Part shown: positions 11,667 to 23,664 of the stretch, in pieces
Position numbering within the stretch: the stretch's first letter is position 1
Layout of the letters: every line of letters begins with the position of its first letter
Assembly: GCA_014058105.1 (NCBI GenBank)
Contig: JACGCM010001272.1
Coordinates: 124,001-188,000 of the forward strand
Reading direction: 5' to 3'
Length of the DNA: 64,000 nucleotides
Origin: Kingdonia uniflora
Taxonomy: Eukaryota > Streptophyta > Magnoliopsida > Ranunculales > Circaeasteraceae
Program-made: the position numbers and the translations under genes
The notes under the pieces: generated by a model
What the model saw: the letters and a program-made list of their open reading frames with translations, nothing else
Database searches by the model: none
Told to the model about the DNA's origin: nothing

Positions 11667-12923
11667 TTTAAAATAAAAGTAACACCCAATACAATAAATG
11701 ACCAATCAAGCCTAAACTCTACCACATCAACATTTTTTAGAAGTAAAAATTAGGTTTCCCTTATATTCTTTTATGTTCAAAATGGGCAGGATGGCAAAAG
11801 GATTTGGTTCTTATACTCCCCTACGTCATTATGCTAGTACCAGCTTAAAGTAGATGTTCAGTCCTCATGCCCGAGCGAGTCGCCTTATTGTACGTCAGCA
11901 CTCGGAACGGTGACTTCACAAACCTACAACCAGTATTTTGTGGCGTTAGGCTGAGGCCGTATCCTATGTACCCATATTTGTACCCCGGTCCAGTACACCA
12001 ATCCTAGGCTGGGGCCGTATCCGCGGTAATAAAATCCCGCAAGTCTCTAACAGTTTATACCTTTGCTAATGTTGGAATGAAAAAGAATATTAAACAAAAC
12101 AATAGGTCAATCCAACTACAACAAATTTTTTATTAGAGCAGCGTGTATTTGCACAGTCCATGCGACTTTATATGTTCTAGTGCCGGGGCGGAGCGGATAC
12201 GTACCCCTTCTAGATGTGAAGTTTTTAAAAGTACCAACCTACGGGAAGTATTTCCCGGCGTAGCTGTGGCCACCCCTTCACTTAGGGGGCGAAAGAAGGA
12301 AGTGCCCCTTCACTTAGGGGGCACAATAATGATTGATTTGATGATGCTTTTAGCTTTGCGTATTGCCCGTCTCGTTTCCAACTTTGTGACTATCCTGTAA
12401 AACAATAGAAAAATGATTAGTGAACTTGCGACAATAATATTAATTCAATTTTTAAGTTTATGGTAGTCTATGATGTCCTAATTTTCAAATGCGCATATCT
12501 TTCAGCTCGGTTGAGAAAGAGCATTAAATAATATCAATTTCGAAAGATAATTCAGAAAGAAAAAATATTCAAGAAGGAAATTTTCTTGAATTTAGCATTC
12601 CTAATGCTCAAAACAAGTGATTAATGAACAATGACGTCCTTTACTAAGACTGTTTTTACTGCTGTTTCAAAAGACTGTAACTCACAAACGACTAAACAAA
12701 AAAATATGATCTATAGCAATTCAGAAAGGGTTTTGAATTATCTAAAACTTTCATAAAAAATATATTTCCCAACTGTAAAGGATAGATGAGCAAAAACGGT
12801 GAAACATTCTGGGACATAATTCACAGCTACTGTAGCGCCAAGAGAGTTTGAGCCAATCACTCAATCACTTTGTTTCCGAATCCAAAAAAAAAAAAAAAAA
12901 AAAATAGAACGCAACTTTGCAAG
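11667..12923 (-). other. 5' leader of A
   Basis: About 1.25 kb between primer-binding site and ORF start. The part 11740-12350 is shared with C (45090-45845) and H (47280-48020), including the block around CAGCTTAAAGTAGATGTTCAGTCC and the paired hairpins. The rest (12350-12920) has no match in this window, ends in a long A run (about 12884-12904), and shows no gene. Confidence 0.65.
12270..12324 (-). promoter_or_regulatory. Two tandem hairpins in the leader of A
   Basis: CACCCCTTCACTTAGGGGGCG and, about 31 bp on, TGCCCCTTCACTTAGGGGGC followed by A. Each can fold with a C-rich/G-rich stem around a TTCACTTA loop. Equivalent pairs lie at 45748-45801 (C) and 47955-48010 (H). A role in RNA dimerisation or packaging is inferred only from position and conservation. 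Confidence 0.5.
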
Positions 12924-12941
12924 TCCCCGGGAACGGCGCCA
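12924..12941 (-). other. Primer-binding site of A
   Basis: The minus strand reads TGGCGCCGTTCCCGGGGA, one base different from the site complementary to the tRNA-Asp 3' end used by Athila-type elements. It is six bases from the LTR at 12948. Confidence 0.8.
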
Positions 12942-13194
12942 AAAACTTGATCGATTATAAACCGACGTCTTAAAAGACCCGCAAGTGCACGGTGTACCGT
13001 TAAGTACAAGAGTAAGCGGGGTCGTATCCTAAGAGACTTGTGGTGAGAATTATACTTCGAGCTACTAGTTTTATCTAATAACAACGAGTTTGTGTAGATT
13101 TTAAAATAAAAAGAAGAACGAAATAAATTACAAGATAAATTAGAGCGGAAACCAAGACATCGATTCCACTCCACCCTTTTTAACCGTTAGATAG

Positions 13195-13806
13195 TATAAT
13201 AACATATTTTCCAAAAGACCGAAAATTGTTTTACACCAAAGAATTTTGAATGATATGAGAGTAAAAGTAATAGCAAGCACCAAGATTTAGCGTGGAAAAC
13301 CCTTCAATGGGTAAAAGATCACGACCTCTCCTGAGGATTTGGGAAAGAGTTGTTTATAGATTTCTAACTATCACATGTGAGAGAGATATTAGAAAAGGTC
13401 TCTCAGAAGCTATGTCCCGAAGGTGTGTCAGTGAAGTTCCTTCTCCTTTAAACTGTAGCTCTCGGTGCCTATTTATAGGTCTTATAACATGACTGCAATT
13501 TGCTTTAATGAGGAACGTTGCAATATCAAGTTTTGATGAGTCTTTATAATGGTCGAATAACAGCTTGAGTAACTCTTCTTCTTTGTAACCGCTCCATAAT
13601 GTGTCATAAATGCGCCACATGTTTGTTGACGAGGTCGAGAAAATGCGTGATGGTCGAATACTGAGACCTGAGCTTGAGTTTCAGAACTGGCTTTTACATC
13701 TAATCGAGCTGAAGCAGTTTGAAGTTACTATTGGTATTCGAAGTACTGTAGTTGTATTAGTTCGAAGTTATTGTAGCAGGTCGAGTATTGGAAATAAGTT
13801 ACCACA
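13195..13806 (-). repeat. 3' LTR of B (612 bp)
   Basis: Outer terminus TATAATAACA is a one-base variant of the family end TGTAATA. It holds the TATA region CCTATAAATAGG (minus strand, near 13467-13479). The inner end GTGG-type start abuts the polypurine tract. Confidence 0.85.
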
Positions 13807-16300
13807 TTCGCCCCGTCACAGCCAATGCCATGAGAAACATTATAAGCGAGTGGTATTGGTTGAGACCTTTGGATATGTAAACTGCATGGTTGGATTGGTT
13901 TGAACCAATGACCAACGTAAAGAGAGATATAAATTGTTCGAAGCTGAAGTTGAGGTCGGGTTCACCCCGGAGTGTGATGGCTGAATGACGCGTGCTGACT
14001 GATGTGAATAATGGCTGCGTTGGGAACAGCCTGCATTGTATCTAGTACTATGCTTTTAACTATTGAATGTAGAATGTGCTCTCTGGAGAAGAAGTTAGTA
14101 CGCTTCATCCCTTAGAAGATGTATGGTTCCTTAGTTTAAGAAGCAAGTTGTATATATATTTTTGCCTTTGGACGATGTATGTGTCCGTGGGTATAAAAGC
14201 AAGTAATATTTATGCCTTAGCTTTCGAACTAGAAGTGTCTCTGGGGTGTACAGCTGAAAAGCTTGGCCCGTCCAGACATGGCGGTCGTCGGTATGAAGCT
14301 AGTGTATAGTATGTATCTATTCTTCAACCTCAGACTATAGAGTGTTGTTCTCCAGCATAAAGTTAGTATTATGCTTTAACCTTTGGATATAGATATCAGT
14401 GAGCATCGAAGATGTGTCCGCAGGTTAAAAAGTATATATGCTTCTAACATCGGAAAATAGAGTATCGATTGAGAACTAGTATGACTTTAGCTTTAATAAT
14501 CGAATGTAGTTGAAATTGTAAGTTGAAGCTAAAAATATAAGATGAAAATACTTAGCTGGCAATTGAGTTAAAGCTGAAAGCGAGCTAAGAATCTGAATCT
14601 GAATTTGAGTATTGTGTATCAAGCTAAAGTTTAAGCATTGTGTCTGGAGTTGACATCGGGCTCGCCCCGAGTATAAGTTTGAATAACGAGCTCGATAGTA
14701 ACTTGTAATCGCCTCGAGTACCTCGACCTCGAGCACCTTGATAATGTCATTGGAAAGATCGGGCATGCCTCGAGGTATAAATACAGTCTGAAACCGGGTA
14801 TTATAATGTTGTATGCTGGAGAATTTGGCACCACAGTGCCATACCCTGTGTTGTTCTTGATGATAAAGCACTGCTCCCATTGTTACCCTTGTTCTTAATT
14901 ATTAGTGCTGGTGTACGAGATTTAGAATCATCGATCTTTTTACGTCGTCGACCTTGTTAAATTTGTTGCGGTAAGACTTTCACGATTGTTTGAAGATAAT
15001 CAGACATAGTTGCAGTTGAGCATCCAGAATCAAATCATATTAAAAACATATTGGAAACTTCTAGCTTGCTCCCCATCTCCATAAATTGCGAACGGTGAGA
15101 ATATAAGTGCAATTACAGCAACAACATCAATGGGGACGAGGAGCAGCAGATGTAAATGGCGAGCTTGACCGCCATGGTCTGGAGAATCAATAATTTTGAG
15201 AGGAACTCGGGTTGGAAAATGCTTCTGCCATAATATGATGGGCTGCCGGAGATCCCTTGTTGTATGATAAGTTGGAGTACGGTATAAATCAAAGTATGCA
15301 TGATCCAAGTTGGCAGAACTTCATGATCAAAGTGGCGAAATTCTAGTCGAATGGAACCAATGTGAATCCAAAACACCATCGTAATCGCAAGAAATTGAAC
15401 CAAACTTTACAGCAGGTATTAAAGTTTTGCTCTTTTATGGGCAGCCTCGAACTCAGTTGAGTTTTAACATGAACTCCCTGAAATCCGCATTAACTCCCTG
15501 AACCACAATTGTGTTCTAAGTAGTAACAACGGTTACCATAATCGAGCAAAGCTCGATTCAAAAAGTTTAACTCGAATTGAAGATCTGAAGAGCACGAGTT
15601 CGAATAGGATAATCGTCAAACTGTCGACTTTGAACTGCTGAGGTCAAACTTTTGAATAATAATTGATTGAAATCCAACACGCAAACAAAGATCTAGAGCT
15701 CGAATAATACTTTATTAATAGGAGCTGCTTCAGCAAAGTGTCGGCCTGAGGGTTTGAATCTTTTCCAGCAAATTCCTCGACGACGATGATAACGAAGTTA
15801 ACGACGCCGAAACCCAATGAAAACTACTCGATATTGTCAGATCCGTTGCATCAAGACCATGATCTGTTTTGAAGTCTGTAAAATTGCGATGTCATGATCG
15901 AGCTTGAAGGCCGATTTCAGCAAAGACGCATTATGAACACCACTGTCATGATTTGCTGATAGAAGATGGTTAGACAGATCCAACAAATTTGGTTTCGAGA
16001 TCAAAAATAGAGTAGAGGGAAGAATCTTTGCAGCTACGAAGGCGAGCAATTCTCTAGAGTTCACCTCTTTCGAATATGTGTAAAAATATAGAAAAAATGG
16101 TGCCCAAGTGATAAAAAAATTCCTTTTTGTAATCACCAACGAAGCACGACAGAGATACAGCTATGTCAACTAACGACATGAACAAGTAATTGGCATGAAC
16201 CGAGATCAAAACACTCTTATAAGTATCATTTCGTGAAGAAACAATCGGCGGTTTATGAGACAATGGAATGAGAATATCGGTTCCCACAGACGGCGCCCAA

Positions 16301-16911
16301 TGTAATAACCTATTTTCGTAAAGACCGAAAATAGTTTTACACCATATAATTTTGAATGATATCTGAGTGAAAGTAATAACAAGCACAAAGATTTAGCGTC
16401 GAAAACCCTCAATGGGTTAAAAACCACGACCTCTCCTGAGGATTTGAGAAAGAGTTGTTTATAGATTGTTAACTATTACATGGGAGAGAGATATTAGAAA
16501 AGGTCTCTCAGAAGCTATGTCCCAAAGGTGTGTCAGTAAAGCTCCCTCTCCTTTAAACTGTAGCTTTTTGTGCCTATTGATAGGTCTTACAACATGACTT
16601 TTATTTGCTTTAATGAGGAACGTTACAATATCAAGTTTTGATGAGTTTTCATAATGGTCGAATAACGGCTTGAGTAACTCTTCTTCTTTGTAATCGCTCC
16701 ATAATGTGCCATAAATGCGCCATGTGTTTGTTGACGAGGTCGAGTAAATGCGTGATGGTCGAATGCTAAGACCTGAGCTTGAGTTTCAGAACTGGCTTTT
16801 ACATCCAATCGAGCTGTAGCAGTTCGAAGTTACTGTTGGTATTTGAAGTACTATAGTTGTATCAGTTCAAAGATACTGTAGCAGGTCGAGTATTGGAAAT
16901 TAGTCACTACA
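16301..16911 (-). repeat. 5' LTR of B (611 bp)
   Basis: TGTAATAACCTATTTTCG at 16301 follows the primer-binding site; the outer end CACTACA abuts GATAG at 16912. It differs from the 3' LTR by scattered substitutions, so insertion is not recent. Confidence 0.85.
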
Positions 16912-17776
16912 GATAGCATAAATAATTAAAGTAAATTACGAGTTCTCGTATCGCATATCTTTGGTCGGGCATATGCAATACATCAAAAGATACAAAAGAT
17001 TTAGTAATTGGGAACTACCCATAAACCAACTTACTCAACCATGATTAGGCTGATAAGTATGGATTATGTTCTCTTTTTCATGTTCTTAACCTACCTTGTT
17101 ATGGTCCAACAAGATGGTTACATAGATTCATTTTTCCTCTTAATCCTAGCTATGGTCAAACATAGGATGAAGGAATGCGAATATGCAATATTCTAGGATA
17201 AAGAGAAAGTAATTACTCTAACTAAGCTACACAATCTACACTAAGGCTACATTGGGTAGAGCTTCCTCTAGCCTTGGCTAAGAAGATTAGTTACTTATCA
17301 CTTTAATCATTGTCATACTACTATTACTCCGATAAAATTAAAAGACAAGATCAAGAACTTTATTGCTTATTAAACTTTGATTTACACTCTCCAAGATCCT
17401 CCTGCGTGGGTAGGATTCCCCTCCTATTTATAGAGTATAGGGAGGGTTTACAAAATATTACCATTAATATAAAATCCCCTAAACAATGCCTAAAATCATA
17501 CATAGATATTATAACTCATGAGAATAATATTTATATCTAATTCTCTTCAATGGGCTTTCATGCATGGGCCTTTGGTTGACAACTTCAAATGAGAATCATT
17601 TTTGGAGTGCATCAGCATTGTTCTTCGATAAAAACTGGAAAAATGTATGACTTGTTTATCATGTGACCGATTTTTGTAAATACAAACAAAAGAACTATTA
17701 GTGTCATATTTATTAAATAAATGACTAGGTAGATACTAATTTAAGAGTTGTACACGTAAATATTACGTGTCCATCA

Positions 17777-18205
17777 CTCTTCGAGGCTCGCTTATTGAGT
17801 CAATCAATTCAATCTGGCAGAGATGCACCATACAACTATTCAATATTCAAGATATCTCATTACTGTCGCTTATTGGTACGCTCAATTTGACCTGTGACTG
17901 AGACCTACAACATAATTATTCAAATATACACGCTCTCTGAGGGTCGCATATTGTGCCAATCAATTCGATCTGGCAGAAATGCACTATACAGCTATTCAAT
18001 ATTCAAGATATCTCATTACGGCTGCTTATTGATACGCTCAATTCAACCTTTAACTGAGACCTACAACATATCTCATCAAATATACATGCTCTCCGAGGGT
18101 CGCTTATTGAGTTAATCAATTTGATCTGGCAGAGATGCACTATACAGCCATTCAACATTCAATATATCTCATTACGGTCACTTATTGATACTCTCAATTC
18201 GACCT
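17777..18205 (-). repeat. 78-bp tandem repeat array of P, second part
   Basis: Resumes after A with CTCTTCGAGG and continues with GGTCGCTTATTGA-type units at 78-bp spacing, then passes into an AT-rich tract of CATTATCATACATT units (18220-18285) where C is inserted. Confidence 0.85.
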
Positions 18206-19104
18206 ATGCTCGAGACATACAATCATACATATATACTATCATTATCATCCATTATCATACATTATACTATATTATCATACATTCTTGATCGATTATAAAC
18301 CAACGTCTAAAAAGACTTGCAAGTGTACGGTGTACTGTTAAGTACAATGGTAAGCAAGGTCGTATCCCTAGAGACTTGTGGTGCGAATTATACTTCGATC
18401 TACTAGTTTTATCCAATAACAACGAGTTTGTGTAGGTTTTGAAATAAAAAGAATAACGAAACAAATTACAAGATAAATTGGAGTGGAAACCAATGCATCG
18501 ATTCCACTCCACATTTCTTAACCGTTAGATAGCATAAATAATTAAAGTAAATTACGAGTTCCCGTATCGCATATCTTTGGTCGGGCATATGCAATAGATC
18601 AAAAAATACAAGGGATTTAATAAATGGGAACTACCCATAAACCAACTTACTCAACCATGGTCCGGTTGATAAGTATGAATTATATTTTTTTCTCCATGTT
18701 CCTAACCTATCTTGTTATGGTCCAACAAGATGGTTACATAAATTCATTATTCCTCCTAATCCTCTAGCTATGGTCAAGCATAGGACGAAGGAATACGATT
18801 ATGCAATAATCTGGGATAAAAAGAAAGTAATTACTCTAACTAACCTTCACAATCTACACTAAGACTACATTCGGTAGAGCTTCCTCTAGCCTTGGCTAAG
18901 AAGATTAACTACTCATCCCTTTGATCATTGACATACTACTATTACTACGATAAAATAAAAAGATAAGAACAAGAACTTTATTGCTTATTGAACTTTGATT
19001 TGCACTCTCCAAGATTCCCCCTGATAGGTGGGGATCCCCTTCTATTTATAGAGTATATGAAAAGTTTACAAAATATTACCATTAATATAAAATTCCCTAA
19101 ACAA

Positions 19105-19260
19105 CCCTACACCAAATTTACAATTTTACCACAGGCTTATACTATAGTAACTCTAGCAGGACCATAACCTGTGGCAAATTAAGTTTAGTCTATAGCAATT
19201 TTTATTTTTTCCCTAACCTATGGTTCTGTGGCTGTCTTCAATCTTATTTTCTCTCTCATG
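19105..19260 (+). repeat. Left terminal and subterminal repeats of D
   Basis: Starts CCCTACACCAAATTTACA and contains TACCACAGGC, ACCTGTGGC and TTCTGTGGC motifs within 150 bp. Confidence 0.7.
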
Positions 19261-19749
19261 TTCCTCTTTTAGTTTTGACTTCTATGTTCAAAACCCAAAT
19301 CTTGCCATGTCGAAAACCTAACCTAACACAATATCTTCACACAAAAATCTCACCACTTACAATGAAGTGTTGATCGACTCTATTTTATTTTGCTTGAATT
19401 ATCCAAAGGTGTGTATAAATTTCCAATTTTCACTTCAAATCCATAACTAAAACCCTAGGTGTAATTCTCTCAAGTTAATCAAGATTAATAGCTCAGTTTT
19501 TCGATTTACAGTGTTTGTGATTGTTAATGGTATCTGGATTTGATCTTGATATTTTCTTATATCCAATTAAAGATGTTTTAACGATTTTGAATTGCGATTT
19601 GCAAGTTGGGGAAGTTTAGACGCTATGAACTTTGCCCAAAATTTGAAGTAATTTGGAGTTGATGATGATGAGAGAAAAAAAGGGTTATTAACTTGGGTTT
19701 TCAATTGAAGACATTTTTGGGGAATTTATTTCAAAATCAGGAAGCAATG
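19261..19749 (+). other. Non-coding part of D before the FAS1 fragment
   Basis: AT-rich, no recognisable coding motif. It could be upstream or intron sequence of the captured gene. Confidence 0.4.
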
Positions 19750-20325
19750 AGGCTAAAAGTGGTTCCAAGGTTCAATTGAAGGACTGATCAGATTGCAGTA
19801 CGTCACAATTTTTTTCTCTTGAGGACTTGGCGATCTTCGCTCCATGGACATGAGTATGTTAGTCACATAAAATTCCACATTGTGCCTAATCTGTTGTTGG
19901 TACATCTTCTGGCAGGAACGGTGTTGCCTGCGCTTGAGCCAGGTCAGAATCTTGTTGTTACATCCTCCAGTGGAGTCCGGATGAGGATCAATTATGTTAG
20001 TATTAGGAGTCCAGATGTGATGTATAATCTGAATATTGTGCCTCACAGTGTGTTCTTCCTGTTCCATCATCTCTATCTTGTGCCTGCTGATTGCAAAATT
20101 TTTATTAGTGATGATGTTGCTAGTGTGATTGGCGATGACAGATACATATTTCAAGAGGAAAGAATAGTTGTCGGCTCTTGTGCTTCTTATGAGAAGGATG
20201 GAAGTTGCATTGCTGCAACTGCGCCTGCAATGTCGATATCTTTCGTTGGAGGGCACTCAAATCTATATGAAACTCTTAAAGGTAATACTGAAAGCCTTTT
20301 TAAGTTCGTTGAAGAGAGGCTTTAA
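19750..20325 (+). pseudogene. Captured fragment of a FAS1 (fasciclin) domain protein
   Basis: A 168-codon frame (19819-20325) matches the second half of a plant FAS1 domain: IKFHIVPNLLLVHLLAGTVLPALEPG, VVTSSSGVRMRINYVSIRSPDVMYNLNIVPHSV, ending FVEERL. The FHIVPN and LPALEPG..LVVTSS blocks correspond to the conserved YHVVPQ and LPTL.PG..LVVTSS blocks of this extracellular adhesion fold. The start of the domain is missing: the preceding bases, in another frame, read EDLAIFAPW, consistent with a frameshift. No signal peptide or GPI tail is present. It lies 0.7 kb inside the left end of CACTA element D, so it is best seen as a transduplicated fragment, though the frame is still open. Confidence 0.65.
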
Positions 20326-20419
20326 GATTCTCTGTCTTACTATGGTCTCCTTTGGTAGATTGGTGTTCCCTACAAAATAAAGCTTGTCATATCACATTAC
20401 ATCCCATCCCATATATCAA

Positions 20420-23400
20420 TGCAGAAGCTCCCTCCCCCTTAAACTATAGCTCTCTGTACCTATTTATAGGTCTTATAACATGACCGCTATTTGCTTTAAT
20501 GAGGAACGCTACAATATCAAGTTTTGATGAGTCTTCATAATGGTCGAATAACGGCTTGAGTAACTCTTCTACATTGTAACCGCTCCATAATATGTCATAA
20601 ATGCGCCACGTGTTTGTTGACGAGGTCGAGTAAATACGTGATGGTCGAATGCTGAGATCTGGGCTTGAGTTTCAGAACTGGCTTTTACATCCAATCAAGC
20701 TGCAGCAATTCAAAGTTACTGTTGGTATTCGAAGTACTGTAGTTGTATAAGTTTGAAGTTACTGTAGTAGGTCGAGTATTGAAAATAAGTCACCACATTC
20801 GCCCCGTCTCAGCCAATACCACGAGAAGCATCATAAGCGAGTGGTGTTGGTTGAGACACATCTTTGACCTTTGGATATGTAAACTGCATGGTTGGATTGA
20901 TTTGAACCAATGACCAACGTAAAGAGAGATATATATTGTTCGAGGCTGAAGTTGAGGTCGGGCTCGCCCCGGAGTGTGATGGTTGAATGACGCTTACTGA
21001 TTGATGCGAATAATGGCTGCCTTGGGAACGACCTACATTGCATTGAGTGCTATGCTTTTAACTATTGAATGTAGAATGTGCTCTCTGGACAAGAAGTTAG
21101 TATGCTTCAGCCCTTAGAAGATGTATGGTTCCTTAGTTTAAGTAGCAAGTTGTATATATACTTTTGCCTTTGGACAATATATGTGTCTATGGGTACAAAA
21201 GCTAGTAATATTTATGCCTTAGCCTTCAAACTAGAAGTGTCTCTAGGGTGTAAAGCTGAAAAGCTTGGCCCGTCCAGACATGGCGGTCGTCGGTATGAAG
21301 CAAGTGTGTAGTATGTATCTATTCTTCAACCTCAGACTATAGATAAGTGTTCTCCGACGTAAAGTTAGTATTATGCTTTAACCTTTGGATATAGATATCA
21401 GTGAGAGTGTAGCTCTGATTATCGAAGATGTGTCCGCAGGTTAAAAAGCATATATACTTCTAATATTGAAAAATAGAGTATCGATTGAGAGCTAGTATGA
21501 CTTAAGCTTTAATAATTGAATGTAGTTGAAATTGTATGCTGAAGCTAAAAATATAAGATGAAAATACTTAGCTGGCAATTGAGTTGAAGCTGAAAGCGAG
21601 CTAAGAATCTGAAGCTGAATTTGAGTATTGTGTATCAACCTAAAGTTTAAGCATTGTGTCTGGAGTTGACATCGGGCTCGCCCCGAGTATAAGTTTGAAT
21701 AACGAGCTCGATAATAACTTGTAATCGCCTCGAGTACCTCGACCTCGAGCGCCTTGATAATGTTGCTGGAAAGATCGGGCTCGCCCCGTGGTATAAATAC
21801 AGTCTGAAGCTGGGTATTATAATGTTGTATGTTGGAGAATTTGGCGCCACAGTGCCATACCCTGTGTTGTTCTTGATGATAAAGCATTGCTCCCATTGTT
21901 ACCCTTGTTCTTAATTATTGTTGCTGGTGTACGAGATTTAGAATCATTGATCTTTTTACGTCTTCGACCTTGTTAGATCTGCTGCAACAAGACTTTCACG
22001 ATTGTTTGAAGATAATCAGACATAGTTGCAGTTGAGCATCCGGAATCAGATCATATTAGAAACATATTGGAAACTTCTAGTTTGCTCTGCATCTCCATAA
22101 ACTGCTAATGGTGAGAATATATATAACTGCAATCACAGCAATAACATCAATGGGGACGAGGAGCAACAGATGTAAATGGCGAGCTTGACCACCATGGTCT
22201 AGAGAATCAATAATTATGAGAGGAACTCGGGTTGGGAAATGTTTCTGCCATAATAGGATGGGCTGTCTGGGAACCCTTGTTGTATGATAAGTTGGAGCAC
22301 GGTATAAATCAAAGTATGCTTGATCCAAGTAGGCGGAACTTCATGATCAAAGTGGTGAAATTCCAGTTGAATGGAACCAATGTGCAACCAAAATACCGTC
22401 ATAATCGCGAGAACTTGAACCAAACTTTATAGCAGGTATTGAAGTTTCGCTCTTTTGTGGGCTGCCTCAAACTCAGTTGAGTTTCAACATGTTCTCCCTG
22501 AAATCCGCATTAACTCCCTAAACCACGATTGTGTTATAAGCAGCAACAACGGTTACCATAGTCGAACAAAGCTCGATTCAAAAAGTTTGAATCGGATAAT
22601 CGTCGAACTGCTGAGGTCGAACTGTCGAATAATACTTTATTGAAGTCCAAAACGCAAGCAAAGATCCAGAGCTCAAATAATGTTTGATTTAAATCCAACA
22701 GGAGCTGCTTCAACAAAGTGTCGGCCTGAGAGCTTGAATCTTTTCCAGCAAATTCCTCGACGACGATGATAACGAAGTTAACGATGCCGAAACCCAATGA
22801 AAACTACTCGATATTGTCAAATCCATTGCATCAAGACCATGATCTGTTTTGAAGTCTGTAAAATTGCGATGTCATGATCGAGCTTGAAGACCGATTTCAG
22901 CAAAAACGCATTACGGACACCACTGTCATGACTTACTGATAGAAGATGGTTGGACAGATCCAACAAATTTGGTTTCGAGATCAAAAATAGAGTAGAGGGA
23001 AGAATCTTTGCAGGTACGAAGGCATGATTTGCAAACGAAGATGGAAACCCCAAAACTTTGAATCAATCTGGTTCCTATGTTGTCCATCTTGAACGTGAAG
23101 GATTTCCTTCATTTTAGCTGGAGATCGTTGTTAAGCTTGAGGAAGATGAGATTTGCAACGAATTTTACCCCCAAAAAGGAGATCTCCCAATGAGAGTAAA
23201 GGGAGAGAGAGAGATCTGATGATGTCTGAAGCTATGGCGAAGAACCCCCTACTAGATGAATGAATCCTCTACTGATCTCGAGTGAGCAATTCTCCAGAGC
23301 TCACCTCTTTCGAATATGTGTAAAAATATAGAAAAAATGGTACCCCAGTGATAAAAAAATTCCTTTTTGTAATCACCAACGAAGCACGGCAGAGATACAG

Positions 23401-23648
23401 CTATGTCAACTAAAAACTTGAACATGTAATTGGCATGAACTGAGATCAAAACACTCTTAGAAGTATCATTTCGTGGGGAAGCAATCGGCGGTTTATGAGA
23501 CAATGGGTTGGAGAACTTCAGTTCCCACAGACGGCGCTAAATGTAATAGCCTATTTTTGTAGAGACCAAAAATAGTTTTACACCATAGAATTTTGAATGA
23601 TATGAGAGTGAAAGTAATAGCAAGCACAAAGATTTAGCTTGGAAAACC
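20420..23648 (-). mobile_element. Gypsy element F, a truncated relative of B
   Basis: 3' LTR remnant 20420-20797 (outer part lost), polypurine tract ACGGGGCGAA (minus strand, 20798-20807), internal region to 23521, primer-binding site 23522-23539, and only the first 107 bp of the 5' LTR (23542-23648). The internal region parallels that of B, block by block, with an extra segment around 23030-23290. No coding motif is seen. The 5' LTR stops at GGAAAACCC and runs straight into the primer-binding site of the next unit, a recombination junction. Confidence 0.75.
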
Positions 23649-23664
23649 CACAGACGGTGCCAAA

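Larger units (their letters stand above)
13195..16911 (-). mobile_element. Non-autonomous gypsy element B (3.7 kb), nested in the 5' LTR of A
   Basis: B is complete: 3' LTR 13195-13806, polypurine tract ACGGGGCGAA (minus strand, 13807-13816), internal 13817-16280, primer-binding site 16281-16298, 5' LTR 16301-16911, flanked by GATAG at 13190-13194 and 16912-16916. The internal 2.5 kb contains no gag or pol motif in either strand; short open frames look random. A closely related internal region is found in F. B is too long for a TRIM and too small for a typical LARD, and must have used proteins of an E-like element. Confidence 0.9.
7631..17776 (-). mobile_element. Non-autonomous gypsy element A, about 6.4 kb without its nested insert B
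   Basis: Minus-strand order: 5' LTR (12948-17776, interrupted by B), primer-binding site (12924-12941), leader with two hairpins, one decayed ORF (11666-10138), about 1.4 kb non-coding 3' region, polypurine tract (8738-8752), 3' LTR (7631-8737). It lacks protease, RT and integrase, so it depended on an autonomous relative; element H shares its primer site and leader. It inserted in the tandem array of P; the flanks CTCTC (7626-7630) and CTCTT (17777-17781) are a 5-bp duplication with one change. Confidence 0.85.
12948..17776 (-). repeat. 5' LTR of A, interrupted by B
   Basis: Made of 12948-13194 and 16917-17776; together 1107 bp, the exact length of the 3' LTR. The break carries a GATAG duplication from the insertion of B. 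It ends CCATCA next to the resumed tandem array of P. Confidence 0.9.

Noticed and set aside
12924..12941. tRNA-Asp gene
   Set aside because: Only 18 bases complementary to a tRNA 3' end are present; it is a primer-binding site.
14076..16427. Several short open frames inside B
   Set aside because: The same regions in F carry shifted or broken frames; no known motif.
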